Below are positions 1 to 7,600 of a stretch of DNA of 43,576 bases, one piece after another. Source of the DNA: an uncultured Verrucomicrobiales bacterium (GTDB taxonomy: Bacteria > Verrucomicrobiota > Verrucomicrobiia > Verrucomicrobiales > Akkermansiaceae). Numbering within the stretch: the first letter of the stretch is position 1; every line of letters starts with the position of its first letter. Location: the NCBI GenBank assembly GCA_905478925.1, contig CAJQKQ010000074.1, forward strand, positions 1 to 43,576, given 5' to 3'. The notes below the pieces were generated by a model. It was not told where the DNA came from, did no database searches, and saw nothing but the letters and a program-made list of their open reading frames with translations. Both the position numbers and the translations under genes were made by a program.

Positions 1-172
1 AATTCTGCGGTTAGGTGTCTTCTTTTTCGTTTCATGTTTCTGGTCTCTTTTCGGGGATTTGCCCCCTCAAAGACCAGCTCATTTCATCAATAAGACTCTG
101 GCTCCGTTTTGCGGGACCACTTCAGATATCCGGAATACGGGTTACCCAGGGTAGCCTCCGTTTCACTCCGGC

Positions 173-253
173 AACCCCGGGCTAAAATCCGTATCCCCGT
201 TGGGGATGAAGAACCTCCAACCCCGACGGGGTTGCGTATTTCAGCCCGGGGTT
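173..253. repeat. Inverted pair of CAACCCCRACGGGGTTG-type repeat
   Basis: The left arm (173-198) and right arm (228-253) are reverse complements with few mismatches: the left begins AACCCCGGGCTAAAATCCG and the right ends TATTTCAGCCCGGGGTT. Between them lies the short palindrome CCCCGTTGGGG and its partner CCCCGACGGGG. The right arm recurs in direct orientation at 365-398. This is the structure of a REP/BIME-like intergenic element; its mobility is inferred. Confidence 0.7.
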
Positions 254-258
254 CCTCC

Positions 259-303
259 TTCGCCACCTCCTTCGCTGAAGCTATGGCGGTCAAGAAGGCT
301 ACG
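259..303 (+). repeat. Intergenic repeat with GGCGGTCAAGAAGGCTACG core
   Basis: CTTCGCC, then CGCTGAAGCTATGGCGG and TCAAGAAGGCTACG, parallels 17461-17510 (CTTCGCC, CGCTCGGAGAGCTTTGGCGG, TCAAGAGGCTACG). A shorter related scrap (CTTCGCGTAAAGCTACGGCGG) lies at 12830-12850, next to the broken end of the beta-propeller gene. I treat this as a dispersed intergenic repeat of unknown origin. Confidence 0.5.
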
Positions 304-364
304 GGAGGACAAGTGGCGCAACGCAGTGAAGCCTACCCCGGGACAACCGCACCAAAAATTCCAT

Positions 365-398
365 CAACCCCAACGGGGTTGCGTATTTCAGCCCGGGA
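365..398 (+). repeat. Third copy of the CAACCCCAACGGGGTTG repeat
   Basis: CAACCCCAACGGGGTTGCG followed by TATTTCAGCCCGGGA matches 219-252 almost base for base (Cyt-Ala substitution in the palindrome centre: CGACG versus CAACG). It ends at the same CAGCCCGGG core. Confidence 0.7.
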
Positions 399-749
399 GA
401 GGAAAAACATTGATCCCGTTCTGGAGGTTGATTCAACAAAATCCACCAAGCAGGCGAAGCCCCAAGGAGGGGCTGCATTCTGCTGCCCAGCAACCCCGGC
501 CACATCCTCAGCGATTTCCAGATTCCTATTTGAGGGAGGGATCAGTTTTCGTGTCCCTCTATCTTCGCTGCGCTCCGGTTGGCGGCAGAATGACCGCCAC
601 TCTTTGGCCAGCACAGATCTGTGTCTCAATTACTTCCCACTGAGGCCACCCAATTTCCCGGGAGGTCAGGATGTCTGAGTCTTCCTTTCGCGCATTTCGT
701 CTTTTTTCGCGGGTAAAAATGAAGTCCCTTGAATTCAATTTGAAACCCG

Positions 750-777
750 TTGACGAGTTCTCTTTTTTGGTTACAAT
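750..777 (+). promoter_or_regulatory. Sigma70-like promoter of higBA
   Basis: TTGACG (750-755) and TACAAT (772-777) are separated by 16 bp. The expected transcription start, about 6-8 bases past the -10 box, coincides with the GTG start of the toxin gene at 784, so the transcript would have almost no leader. No ribosome-binding site precedes 784. Confidence 0.6.
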
Positions 778-783
778 AAGGGT

Positions 784-1089
784 GTGATCAAGAGCTTCGG
801 AGATAAATTGACCGAGAAAATTTTCTCTGGAGAAAAACTCACCAAGCAAGAACGAAAGCAAATAGGATCGTTGAAAGTGGAGAAAGCCGAAGCTCGCTTG
901 GATCAGTTGGACACAGCTGAAGAGAAAGATCTTTTGCTCGCGCCGCATTTATTTTACCACAATCTAAAAGGAACCAATCGATATTCAATAGACGCTGATT
1001 CTCGCAAATCTCTCTGGCGAATTACCTTTGCGTGGGAGGATGATGAAATGAAGGATGTGCTCTTGGTGAAAATCGAAGATACACATTAA
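784..1089 (+). CDS. higB: HigB/RelE-like toxin
   Basis: This 101-residue protein matches the HigB group of the RelE/ParE fold: an N-terminal MIKSFGDKLTEK strand-helix, a central LLLAPHLFYHNLKG segment and the C-terminal YSIDADSRKSLWRITFAWEDD block in which the family's conserved YSIRIN...WRICF pattern is recognisable. HigB toxins are ribosome-dependent mRNA interferases neutralised by HigA. The start is GTG at 784, chosen because it gives the family's usual N-terminus (VIKSF) and sits just after the -10 box. The toxin-first order with the XRE antitoxin 19 bases downstream is typical of higBA. Autorepression by the complex is expected from the family. Activity is not shown; the basic catalytic residues of RelE are only partly recognisable. 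Confidence 0.85.
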   Translation: MIKSFGDKLTEKIFSGEKLTKQERKQIGSLKVEKAEARLDQLDTAEEKDLLLAPHLFYHNLKGTNRYSIDADSRKSLWRITFAWEDDEMKDVLLVKIEDTH

Positions 1090-1108
1090 TACCCAACCCT
1101 ATGATCAT

Positions 1109-1426
1109 ATGATGAAACGAGATACAACAAAGGTGCCACGGCGTCTGTCGAATGCGGCGGCCAGCCTGGTCGAAGATACTTTGGAGCATTATGAGATTTC
1201 CAAGGCAGAGGCCGCCCGCGCAATGAACATTCCTCGGAGCCGACTATCAGATATTATTGCCGGGAGAAAAGGGGTGAGTGCAGATACAGCTTTACGCTTC
1301 GAGCGTTGTTTTGCGGTGCGTGCCGAGTGGCTCATGCGTCTTCAAGCCAAGTGCGATTATTACAAAGCATACCATGAAAAATCTCAGGACATTAACAAAG
1401 AGGTGAAGCCATGGGTCGTAGCGTGA
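1109..1426 (+). CDS. higA: HigA-like XRE antitoxin
   Basis: The 105-residue product is a HigA-type antitoxin. Residues about 30-80 form an XRE helix-turn-helix: ISKAEAARAMNIPRSRLSDIIAGRKGVSADTA is followed by LRFERCFAVRAEWLMRLQAKCDYYKA, which is the standard HigA C-terminal pattern (size-restricted, W and LQ positions). It should bind HigB and repress the shared promoter. Two adjacent ATGs (1109 and 1112) are possible starts; the second gives MKRDT. The gene lies 19 bases after higB, so they are probably cotranscribed and translationally coupled. Together they form one addiction module at the edge of a repeat-rich accessory region. Confidence 0.85.
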   Translation: MMKRDTTKVPRRLSNAAASLVEDTLEHYEISKAEAARAMNIPRSRLSDIIAGRKGVSADTALRFERCFAVRAEWLMRLQAKCDYYKAYHEKSQDINKEVKPWVVA

Positions 1427-1543
1427 TCAACCCGTATAATGGGACACCCACTTGTCGCGCCGAAGCCTCTGGTGTAGGAGGTAGCAAGATTCGCATAATT
1501 CGTTAGATTCGTGGTTTCCAAAAAAAGTATCAACCCGCGTGTC

Positions 1544-1642
1544 TCACCGCCTCCGCTGATGCCTCTCACGATACTGACTCGGCGTCATCCCTGTGATTTG
1601 CTGGAAGGTCTCGCGCATGCGTTTCGGGTTGTGGAATCCTGC
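1544..1642 (-). pseudogene. Remnant of an AraC-family regulator C-terminus
   Basis: Read on the minus strand, this gives AGFHNPKRMRETFQQITG then MTPSQYRERHQRRR and a stop. That is the last helix-turn-helix of an AraC/XylS activator (the AGF..PKRM...F....G.TP..YR signature). Upstream in the same frame there are TGA stops and no recognisable protein, so only about 32 residues survive. It was not listed as a gene because no start exists. It suggests a sugar-responsive regulator was once encoded next to the oxidoreductase gene that follows. Confidence 0.7.
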
Positions 1643-1720
1643 TCACCACTTTCAGTTACACCCCCGGATATCCTCAAGATTGATCGAAGGGTTGATTCCG
1701 GGAAGGAAGCCGTCTAGAAA

Positions 1721-2827
1721 ATGCCCATGGCAAAGCAATTACGATGGGGGATTCTCGGTGCGGCAGGGGTCGCGCGGAAGAACTGGGAAGCGATCAAGAA
1801 CTCGGGCAACAGCGTGATCACGGCGGTGGCGAGCCGGGATCTCTCGAAGGCGCAGGCGTTTATCGACGAATGCCAGGCGCAGGTGCCGCACGACGTGGTC
1901 CCGCGGGCGGTGGGCAGTTACGAGGAGATCATCGCGGCCGATGATGTCGATGCGGTCTACGTGCCCTTGCCGACGGGCTTGCGGAAGGAATGGGTGATTC
2001 GCGCCGCGGAGGCCGGCAAGCACGTCATGTGCGAGAAGCCCTGCGCTCCAAATGTCGCGGATCTCGAGGCAATGACGGCGGCCTGTGCCGCCAACAAGGT
2101 GCAATTCATGGATGGCGTGATGTTCATGCACAGCGACCGCATGGGGAAGTTGCGCGAGCTGATCGACGACGGCGAGAGTGTTGGCAAGATCACGCGCATT
2201 GCGACGGCCTTTACCTTCTGCGGCGGCGAGGAGTTCCTCGCGGGCGACATTCGGCTCAACAGTGATCTCGAACCGGCGGGTGCGCTGGGGGATCTGGGTT
2301 GGTATACGGCCCGGATGACGCTCTTCGTGATGAACTACGCCATGCCGAAATCACTGCGAGCCACGATGCTGTCGGAGTATCAGCGTGACGACAGCCCGGC
2401 GCCGGTTCCGACCGAGTTGAGCGCGGAGTTGTTCTTCGACGACGGGGTCTCGGCGACCTTTTATAATTCCTTCCACACCCGGAACCAAGGGTGGCTGCAC
2501 GTGAGTGGCTCGAAGGGCCACCTGCGGGTCGATGACTTCGTGCTGCCCCATCTGGGCGGGACGGCGGAGTATACCGTCTCGAATCCGGAGTTCGTGGCGG
2601 ACGGTTGCCAGTTCACGATGGATCCGCACATCCGCCGCGGGGCGGTCGAAGAGGTCGCCAACAATCACCCCACGGCCCAGGAGACGAAGCTGTTCCGCAC
2701 CTTCGCGGAGTTGGCGCTATCCGGGACCCCTGATCCGTTTTGGCCGGATATTGCGGTGAAGACGCAGCGTATCCTCGATGCCTGTTTGAAGTCGGCCCGG
2801 AACGGCGGGGAAACGATCTCGTTTTGA
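1721..2827 (+). CDS. Gfo/Idh/MocA family oxidoreductase
   Basis: The 368-residue protein starts with a Rossmann nucleotide-binding motif (LRWGILGAAGVARKNW, about residues 7-22), has VASRD after the second strand, and carries the family lysine in GKHVMCEKPCAPN (about 104-116), the EKP motif of Gfo/Idh/MocA enzymes. The second half (GALGDLGWYTAR, then FFDDGVSATF) is the C-terminal alpha/beta domain. Closest in pattern are D-xylose and dihydrodiol dehydrogenase-like members. It would oxidise or reduce a sugar derivative with NAD(P). No signal peptide, so cytoplasmic. The start at ATG 1721 has a purine-rich GGAAGGAAG about 11 bases upstream; ATG 1727 is an alternative. Substrate unknown; the sugar-degradation context fits. 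Confidence 0.9.
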   Translation: MPMAKQLRWGILGAAGVARKNWEAIKNSGNSVITAVASRDLSKAQAFIDECQAQVPHDVVPRAVGSYEEIIAADDVDAVYVPLPTGLRKEWVIRAAEAGKHVMCEKPCAPNVADLEAMTAACAANKVQFMDGVMFMHSDRMGKLRELIDDGESVGKITRIATAFTFCGGEEFLAGDIRLNSDLEPAGALGDLGWYTARMTLFVMNYAMPKSLRATMLSEYQRDDSPAPVPTELSAELFFDDGVSATFYNSFHTRNQGWLHVSGSKGHLRVDDFVLPHLGGTAEYTVSNPEFVADGCQFTMDPHIRRGAVEEVANNHPTAQETKLFRTFAELALSGTPDPFWPDIAVKTQRILDACLKSARNGGETISF

Positions 2828-2863
2828 GCCATTCCAGGCCGCGATGCGCTCGAGTGCGGCAAT

Positions 2864-3700
2864 TTACGGGGTGGCAGGTTGTTTTTTATCCAGGTAAGCC
2901 GGATTAATGCGTGCGGCTTTATCCCCATTTCTTGCGATGGGAGTTGCTGTGCTGAGGATTCCGGGCAGGTGGGAGGGGTTTTCCGGGCCGTATTCTGAGC
3001 GTTCAAGGGTGAGTATGAACTTACCCGTGGCTTTCTGGGTGAGTCTCTGGGGGCGGTCGGAGGAGACTTGGCCGTCGCTGGAGAAGAAATAGAGGTGTTC
3101 GAGCTTGGTGGCAGGGTTCGCTTTGGAGGAGAGGAGAAGGCGGATGGTGGGGGCGTTGGGAGGGGAGAGGAGTTTGACCGACCAGTTGGTGAGGGGTGTT
3201 GGCAATTTTTCTTTTGCAGTCGTGAAGAGGGGTCGGGAATCAGAGGGGGTTGCTTTTCCGGTTGGGAGGGTCAGTGAAAGGGAGGTGTTTCCAGGGTGGC
3301 AGGTTTTGGCGCAGGCCATCCAACTGATTTCAGCATGGAGGGTCTTGTTCCTGGCTTCGATCTTTGAAGGGGGAGTGATTTGAATCATCAGGAGAACGTC
3401 GCGATGAAATCCGTGAGCGGGATGACCTGCCATGTCGACGATCTCCGGGGTGGGCCATTGGATGGGACCGGCGGTGAAGCCCGGGGGTAGGGTCCACTCG
3501 ATGTCAGTAGGGATGCCGACGATGCCGGGATTTTGCCAGTAGGTGTGGTAGTCTTTGTGGTGGTGGATGTGGAGGCCGACGGTGAATGGCTTGGCTGGCT
3601 CGATAGCGGTGGTGTCGGAGACCAGTTTGAGGTCGACGCCGGTGAGGGGCTCGGCGTGGCAGACGCCGAGGGTCAGCAAGATGGTGATGAGGAGTTTCAT
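2864..3700 (-). CDS. Secreted DsbD N-terminal-domain-like protein
   Basis: A 278-residue protein with a short signal peptide (MKLLITILLTLGVCHA). The mature part resembles the periplasmic N-terminal domain of thiol:disulfide interchange protein DsbD: the family pattern of a YHTYWQNPG motif, an IQWPTPE segment and the redox-type pair in SWMACAKTCHPG (the two cysteines five apart). It has no membrane segments and no thioredoxin domain, so the DsbD electron-transfer core is absent and would have to come from elsewhere. It lies 18 bases downstream of the deleted sulfatase on the same strand and may be cotranscribed with it. Function as a thiol carrier or cytochrome/sulfatase partner is inference. 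Confidence 0.75.
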   Translation of the reverse strand: MKLLITILLTLGVCHAEPLTGVDLKLVSDTTAIEPAKPFTVGLHIHHHKDYHTYWQNPGIVGIPTDIEWTLPPGFTAGPIQWPTPEIVDMAGHPAHGFHRDVLLMIQITPPSKIEARNKTLHAEISWMACAKTCHPGNTSLSLTLPTGKATPSDSRPLFTTAKEKLPTPLTNWSVKLLSPPNAPTIRLLLSSKANPATKLEHLYFFSSDGQVSSDRPQRLTQKATGKFILTLERSEYGPENPSHLPGILSTATPIARNGDKAARINPAYLDKKQPATP

Positions 3701-3718
3701 TTGGATGAGGAGGGAGCG

Positions 3719-4369
3719 CTAGCGTTCCCACTTAAATTTGAAGTTGTCGTTCTCGGTGTGAGCCTCCTCGAACAAGCTGACGGCCTTGGCGACGAGATCC
3801 TTGTTTTTGTCTGCGAGGTTATTTTTTTCGGCGGGGTCTTTGAGGATGTCGTAGAGTTCGATGGGTGCCTTCTGGCCCTTCTTGTTGAGGTTGAGTTGGA
3901 CGGCTTTCCACTGGCCGTCTTGACCGAATCGAACGGCGCGTTTGCCGCCCTGCTTGTGGAATTCCCAGTAGAGGTAGTCGTGTTTCTTCTGTTCTTTTCC
4001 GGCGAGGGTGGGGAGGAAGGAAATGCCGTCGAGCCTTTCTGGGATAGGGGTTCCGGCGAGTTCGCAGACGGTGGAAAAGACGTCCCAGTGGGCGGAAATG
4101 TGCTTGGTTGTGGTGCCGGGAACGATCTTGCCGGGCCAGCGGACGCTACGGGTGGGGGCGCAGACGGTGGAACCGGAGTAGTGGTCGGTGAATCGCATTC
4201 CCTCGGCGGCGAGACGGTCGATGTTCGGGGTGCTGAACTTCTTTTGGGCGTAGCAAGAGAAGTCGCCGTAGCCTGCATCATCGAGGAGGATATAGATGAT
4301 GTTGGGGGCGGCGGTCGCGGTGAGGCTGAGGAGGCCGGAGAGGAGGGTGGTGAGGGTCAGGTGTCTCAT
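3719..4369 (-). CDS. Sulfatase with internal in-frame deletion (probably inactive)
   Basis: Starting at ATG 4369 ([12 protein letters not shown], a signal peptide), the 216-residue frame has the sulfatase N-terminus: metal-binding DD in [11 protein letters not shown] and the sulfatase signature CAPTR with Cys70. Immediately after CAPTRSV the sequence jumps to [20 protein letters not shown], which belongs near the C-terminal third of arylsulfatase A-like enzymes. About 230 residues are missing, including the GKWHLG lysine/histidine region and the DNG metal ligands. The C-terminus ([16 protein letters not shown]) is normal. The frame is uninterrupted, so a short protein could be made, but it lacks half the active site. 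No repeat marks the junction. An upstream ATG at 4420 is a less likely start. Confidence 0.85.
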   Translation of the reverse strand: MRHLTLTTLLSGLLSLTATAAPNIIYILLDDAGYGDFSCYAQKKFSTPNIDRLAAEGMRFTDHYSGSTVCAPTRSVRWPGKIVPGTTTKHISAHWDVFSTVCELAGTPIPERLDGISFLPTLAGKEQKKHDYLYWEFHKQGGKRAVRFGQDGQWKAVQLNLNKKGQKAPIELYDILKDPAEKNNLADKNKDLVAKAVSLFEEAHTENDNFKFKWER

Positions 4370-4534
4370 AGACTGGATTCTCTGGGCAAAACTACGTTGC
4401 GTGACGTGGGAGTCATTCATATTTTCGCCATGGGAATCGAGATCGAGTAAGCTATCGGCGGAGAGGTGACTCTGGTCGGTGGGGGCGGCGGGATTTTTGA
4501 GATTCGTCGGGACGGAGAGGTGTTGTGGGATGGA

Positions 4535-4606
4535 TGCTAGGAATTTGCTTTTGAGCCTGAACGGTTCAGGGCGTCATTGGAGGGATAGCAGAGGGCTGAA
4601 AGGGGG
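4535..4606 (+). repeat. CTGCTAGGAATTTGC-type element, copy 1
   Basis: TGCTAGGAATTTGCTTTTG is followed by the hairpin CCTGAA-CGG-TTCAGG, then GGGCGTCATTGGAGGGATAG and GAGGGCTGAAAGGGGG. It lies between the divergent deleted sulfatase and the large PVC dehydrogenase gene. Confidence 0.8.
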
Positions 4607-4698
4607 CGCCGAACCGTGCGAGACCGGTGAATTGGCGCTTGCGCCAGCTTGATTGTCTGTGGAATCGTTTTGGCCGCGTATCGAATCAAGAGACAATC

Positions 4699-7600
4699 AT
4701 GAAGAGTCAAAGAAACACGATGATCACCGCAGCTCTTGCGGCTATTGGCATTGGCCTCACCGGGATGGTTTCCGGAGAGGATTTGCCCAAAATTCACCAC
4801 GACGACTTCGAATCGGCCGATGCCGCGAAGGCGTGGTTCCCGACTGATGCCAAGAAGTGGACCATCGACGAGCAGGCTGGCAATCATGTCCTGCACCTGC
4901 ACGGCAAGTCGGACTACAACCCTCCGTTCCGCAGTCCGCACAGCATCACGCTCCTGAAAGACAAGGTCGTCGGGGACTTTGTTCTCACTGCCAAGGTCAT
5001 GACCCTGCAGAAATCCACCGGTCATCGCGACATGGTTATCTTCTTCGGCTGGCAGGACCCCTCGCATTTTTACTACGTGCACCTCGGCGAGAGACAGGAT
5101 CCGAACTCGAGCCAGATCTTCATTGTCAATGACGCCCCGCGCACTGCAATCACGGAGAAGAATGCCGGTGGGATCCCATGGGAGGACAAGCACTGGCACG
5201 ATGTCAAAGTGGTGCGCAGCGTCGCTGACGGGTTGATCGAGATTTACTTCGACGACATGGAGAAGCCGGTGAAGGTCGCGCACGACAAAACTTTCCAGTG
5301 GGGCATAATCGGCCTCGGTTCGTTCGACGACCTCGGGCTGTGGGACGATGTCAAGATCAACGGAGTTGCAGTGAAGGGTCAGAAGCCAGTCTTGCCGCAG
5401 CCGAATCGCAAAGGTGCGACGCAGCAAAAAGCCCCGGCCAAACCAGCCCCGAAACCCAAGCCGCAGGCACAAGTTCAGGCTGCACTGAAGATCACCGCCA
5501 GTGCTGACCAGGGACAGGACGGCAATCCGCCAGCACTCGATTCCGGCGGCTACGTGGTGACCGAATGGGCGACGGATCCGAGTATCGCCAGAAGTGTAGC
5601 GATTTCGCTCGACGATCACGGTCGCGCCTACCTTGCCGTTGCCAGGCGCCGCAAAGAGTCGAGCCTCGACATCCGTCACCACCAAGATCTGGTAAAGACC
5701 GATTTGTCGTTCGAGACCGTGGAGGATAGGCGCAAATACTACCGCGAGCACCTGACAGGAAAGAGCTGGCTACCAGACAGGAACAAGGACGGCGTGCGCG
5801 ATTGGAACGACCTCACCGTGCAGAAAGATAGTCTGGTGCAAGTCGCCGACATCGACGGCGATGGCTCGGCCGAATCGATCCGGGTGGTCGGTGAGTTCCA
5901 TACCGAAGTGACCGGAATTACCGCCGGCGTCCAGGCGGTCGGGGGCGATGTGTTCGTCACCGCCGAGCCCGATTTTCTGCGCTACACGGACAAAGATGGC
6001 GATGGTTTTCCAGAAACCAAAGAAGTGGTCAGCACCGGTTACCAGGTGCACATGGGTCAGGGCGGTCATAATCTCAGCGGGGTCGCTCTCGGGCCAGACG
6101 GTCGCGTCTACTGGTCGCTCGGCGATAAGGGGCACTACGTGAAGACCAAGGAGGGGAAAACCTATCACGCACCCAACAGCGGGGCTATTTTCCGCTGCGA
6201 GATGGACGGTTCCAAGGTCGAACGCTACTCCACTGGCGAGCGCAACGCCCAGGAGCTCGCCTTCGATGCTTATGGGAATCTCTTCAGCATGGACAACGAT
6301 GGCGACTATCCGGGCGAAAAGGAACGCGCGCTCTACATCACCGAAGGCAGCGAGCACGGGTGGCGGCTGAACTGGCAGTGGCTGCGAAAACAGGACTTCA
6401 CCAAGATCAGCGGCATCGCCGCCTACAACCCGTGGATGGACGAGAAATTGTTCCTCCCTGACCGCGAAAATCACGCGGCCTACCTCACGCCGACGATTGG
6501 AAACTTTGGGCCTGGACCGTGTGGTTTCACGAGCAATCCCGGAACCGCCCTTTCGGAGGCGCTCTCCGATTGCTTTTTCATGACCAACAACAAGAACGAG
6601 GTTCGCATCTTCAAATTTCAGCCCAGCGGAGCCTTCTTCTCGTTCGAGGAACAGCCGGCGATCAAGGGGGGGCTCGCCAACACCGGGCTCGCGTTCGGTC
6701 CGGACGGCGCCCTGTATTCGGCTTCGTATGGCGGCGACCGCGGATCGATCTTTCGCTTTGACGTTGCAGAAGGGCAACGCCATCCCGCTCGTGCAGAAAC
6801 CCAGAGGATACTCGCAATGGATTCGGCGAAGAGCGCCGCAGAAGAGCTCGGGATCTGGCTTGACCATGCCGACCAGCGAGTCCGCATGAAGGGGCAGTTC
6901 GAACTCGTCCGCCGAGGCCTGGCAGGCGGGGGATTAGATGTTTTGCAGAAGGCTCTCGTCGGAGCCAAGACCAAGCTCGGGAAAATTCACGCCATTTGGG
7001 GGATCGGACAGCTGTCCCGGACAGAACCTGCGGTGCTTACTTTCGTGTTGCCTGCATGGCACAGCGGCGATCCCGAACTGATCGCCCAGGCGGCCAAAGT
7101 GACTGGCGATATTCCAGGCGGTGTCGCCTTCCACGAAGGCCTGCTCGCCGGGCTCGAGCACGAGTCGCCGCGGGTGCAGTTTTTTTGCGCGATCGCCCTC
7201 GGGAATCGGGGGTATCGGAAAGCGATTCCGGCGCTCGTGGAGCTTCTCGCAACCGGCGGCGCGGTCGACCCCTACTTGCGCCACGCCGCCGTGATGGGTC
7301 TGAAGGGCACCATGTCTCCAGATCAACTTGCCGGACTTAGCAGCCACGAAAGTAAGGCGGTGAGGCTCGGTGCCATCGTGGCACTACGCAAACTGCACGC
7401 CCCCGAGGTCCGCGCATTTCTCGATGACACTGACGAATTCGTCTTGCTCGAGGCCGCGCGCGCGATCCACGACGACCAGTCGATTCCTGATGCCCTAGCG
7501 GATCTTTCCGGAGTGCTCGAGAAAAGCAATTTCGGCAACGAGGCTCTCATGCGCCGCGTCATCAACGCTGCTTTCCGCAATGGCTCTGCCACCGATCTAC

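Larger units (their letters stand above)
1..748. other. Noncoding, repeat-filled stretch
   Basis: No credible gene is seen here. Open frames on both strands read through palindromic GC-rich repeats and their translations (rich in Pro, Arg, Ser) resemble no family I recognise. The stretch holds an inverted pair of one repeat (173-198 and 228-253), a further direct copy at 365-398, and a separate GGCGGTCAAGAAGGCTACG-type repeat near 259-303 that recurs near 17461-17510. The rest is unassigned. Confidence 0.6.

Noticed and set aside
109..678. Long + strand open frame over the opening region
   Set aside because: It reads through palindromic repeats, has no signal or family motif, and overlaps other frames over the same repeats.
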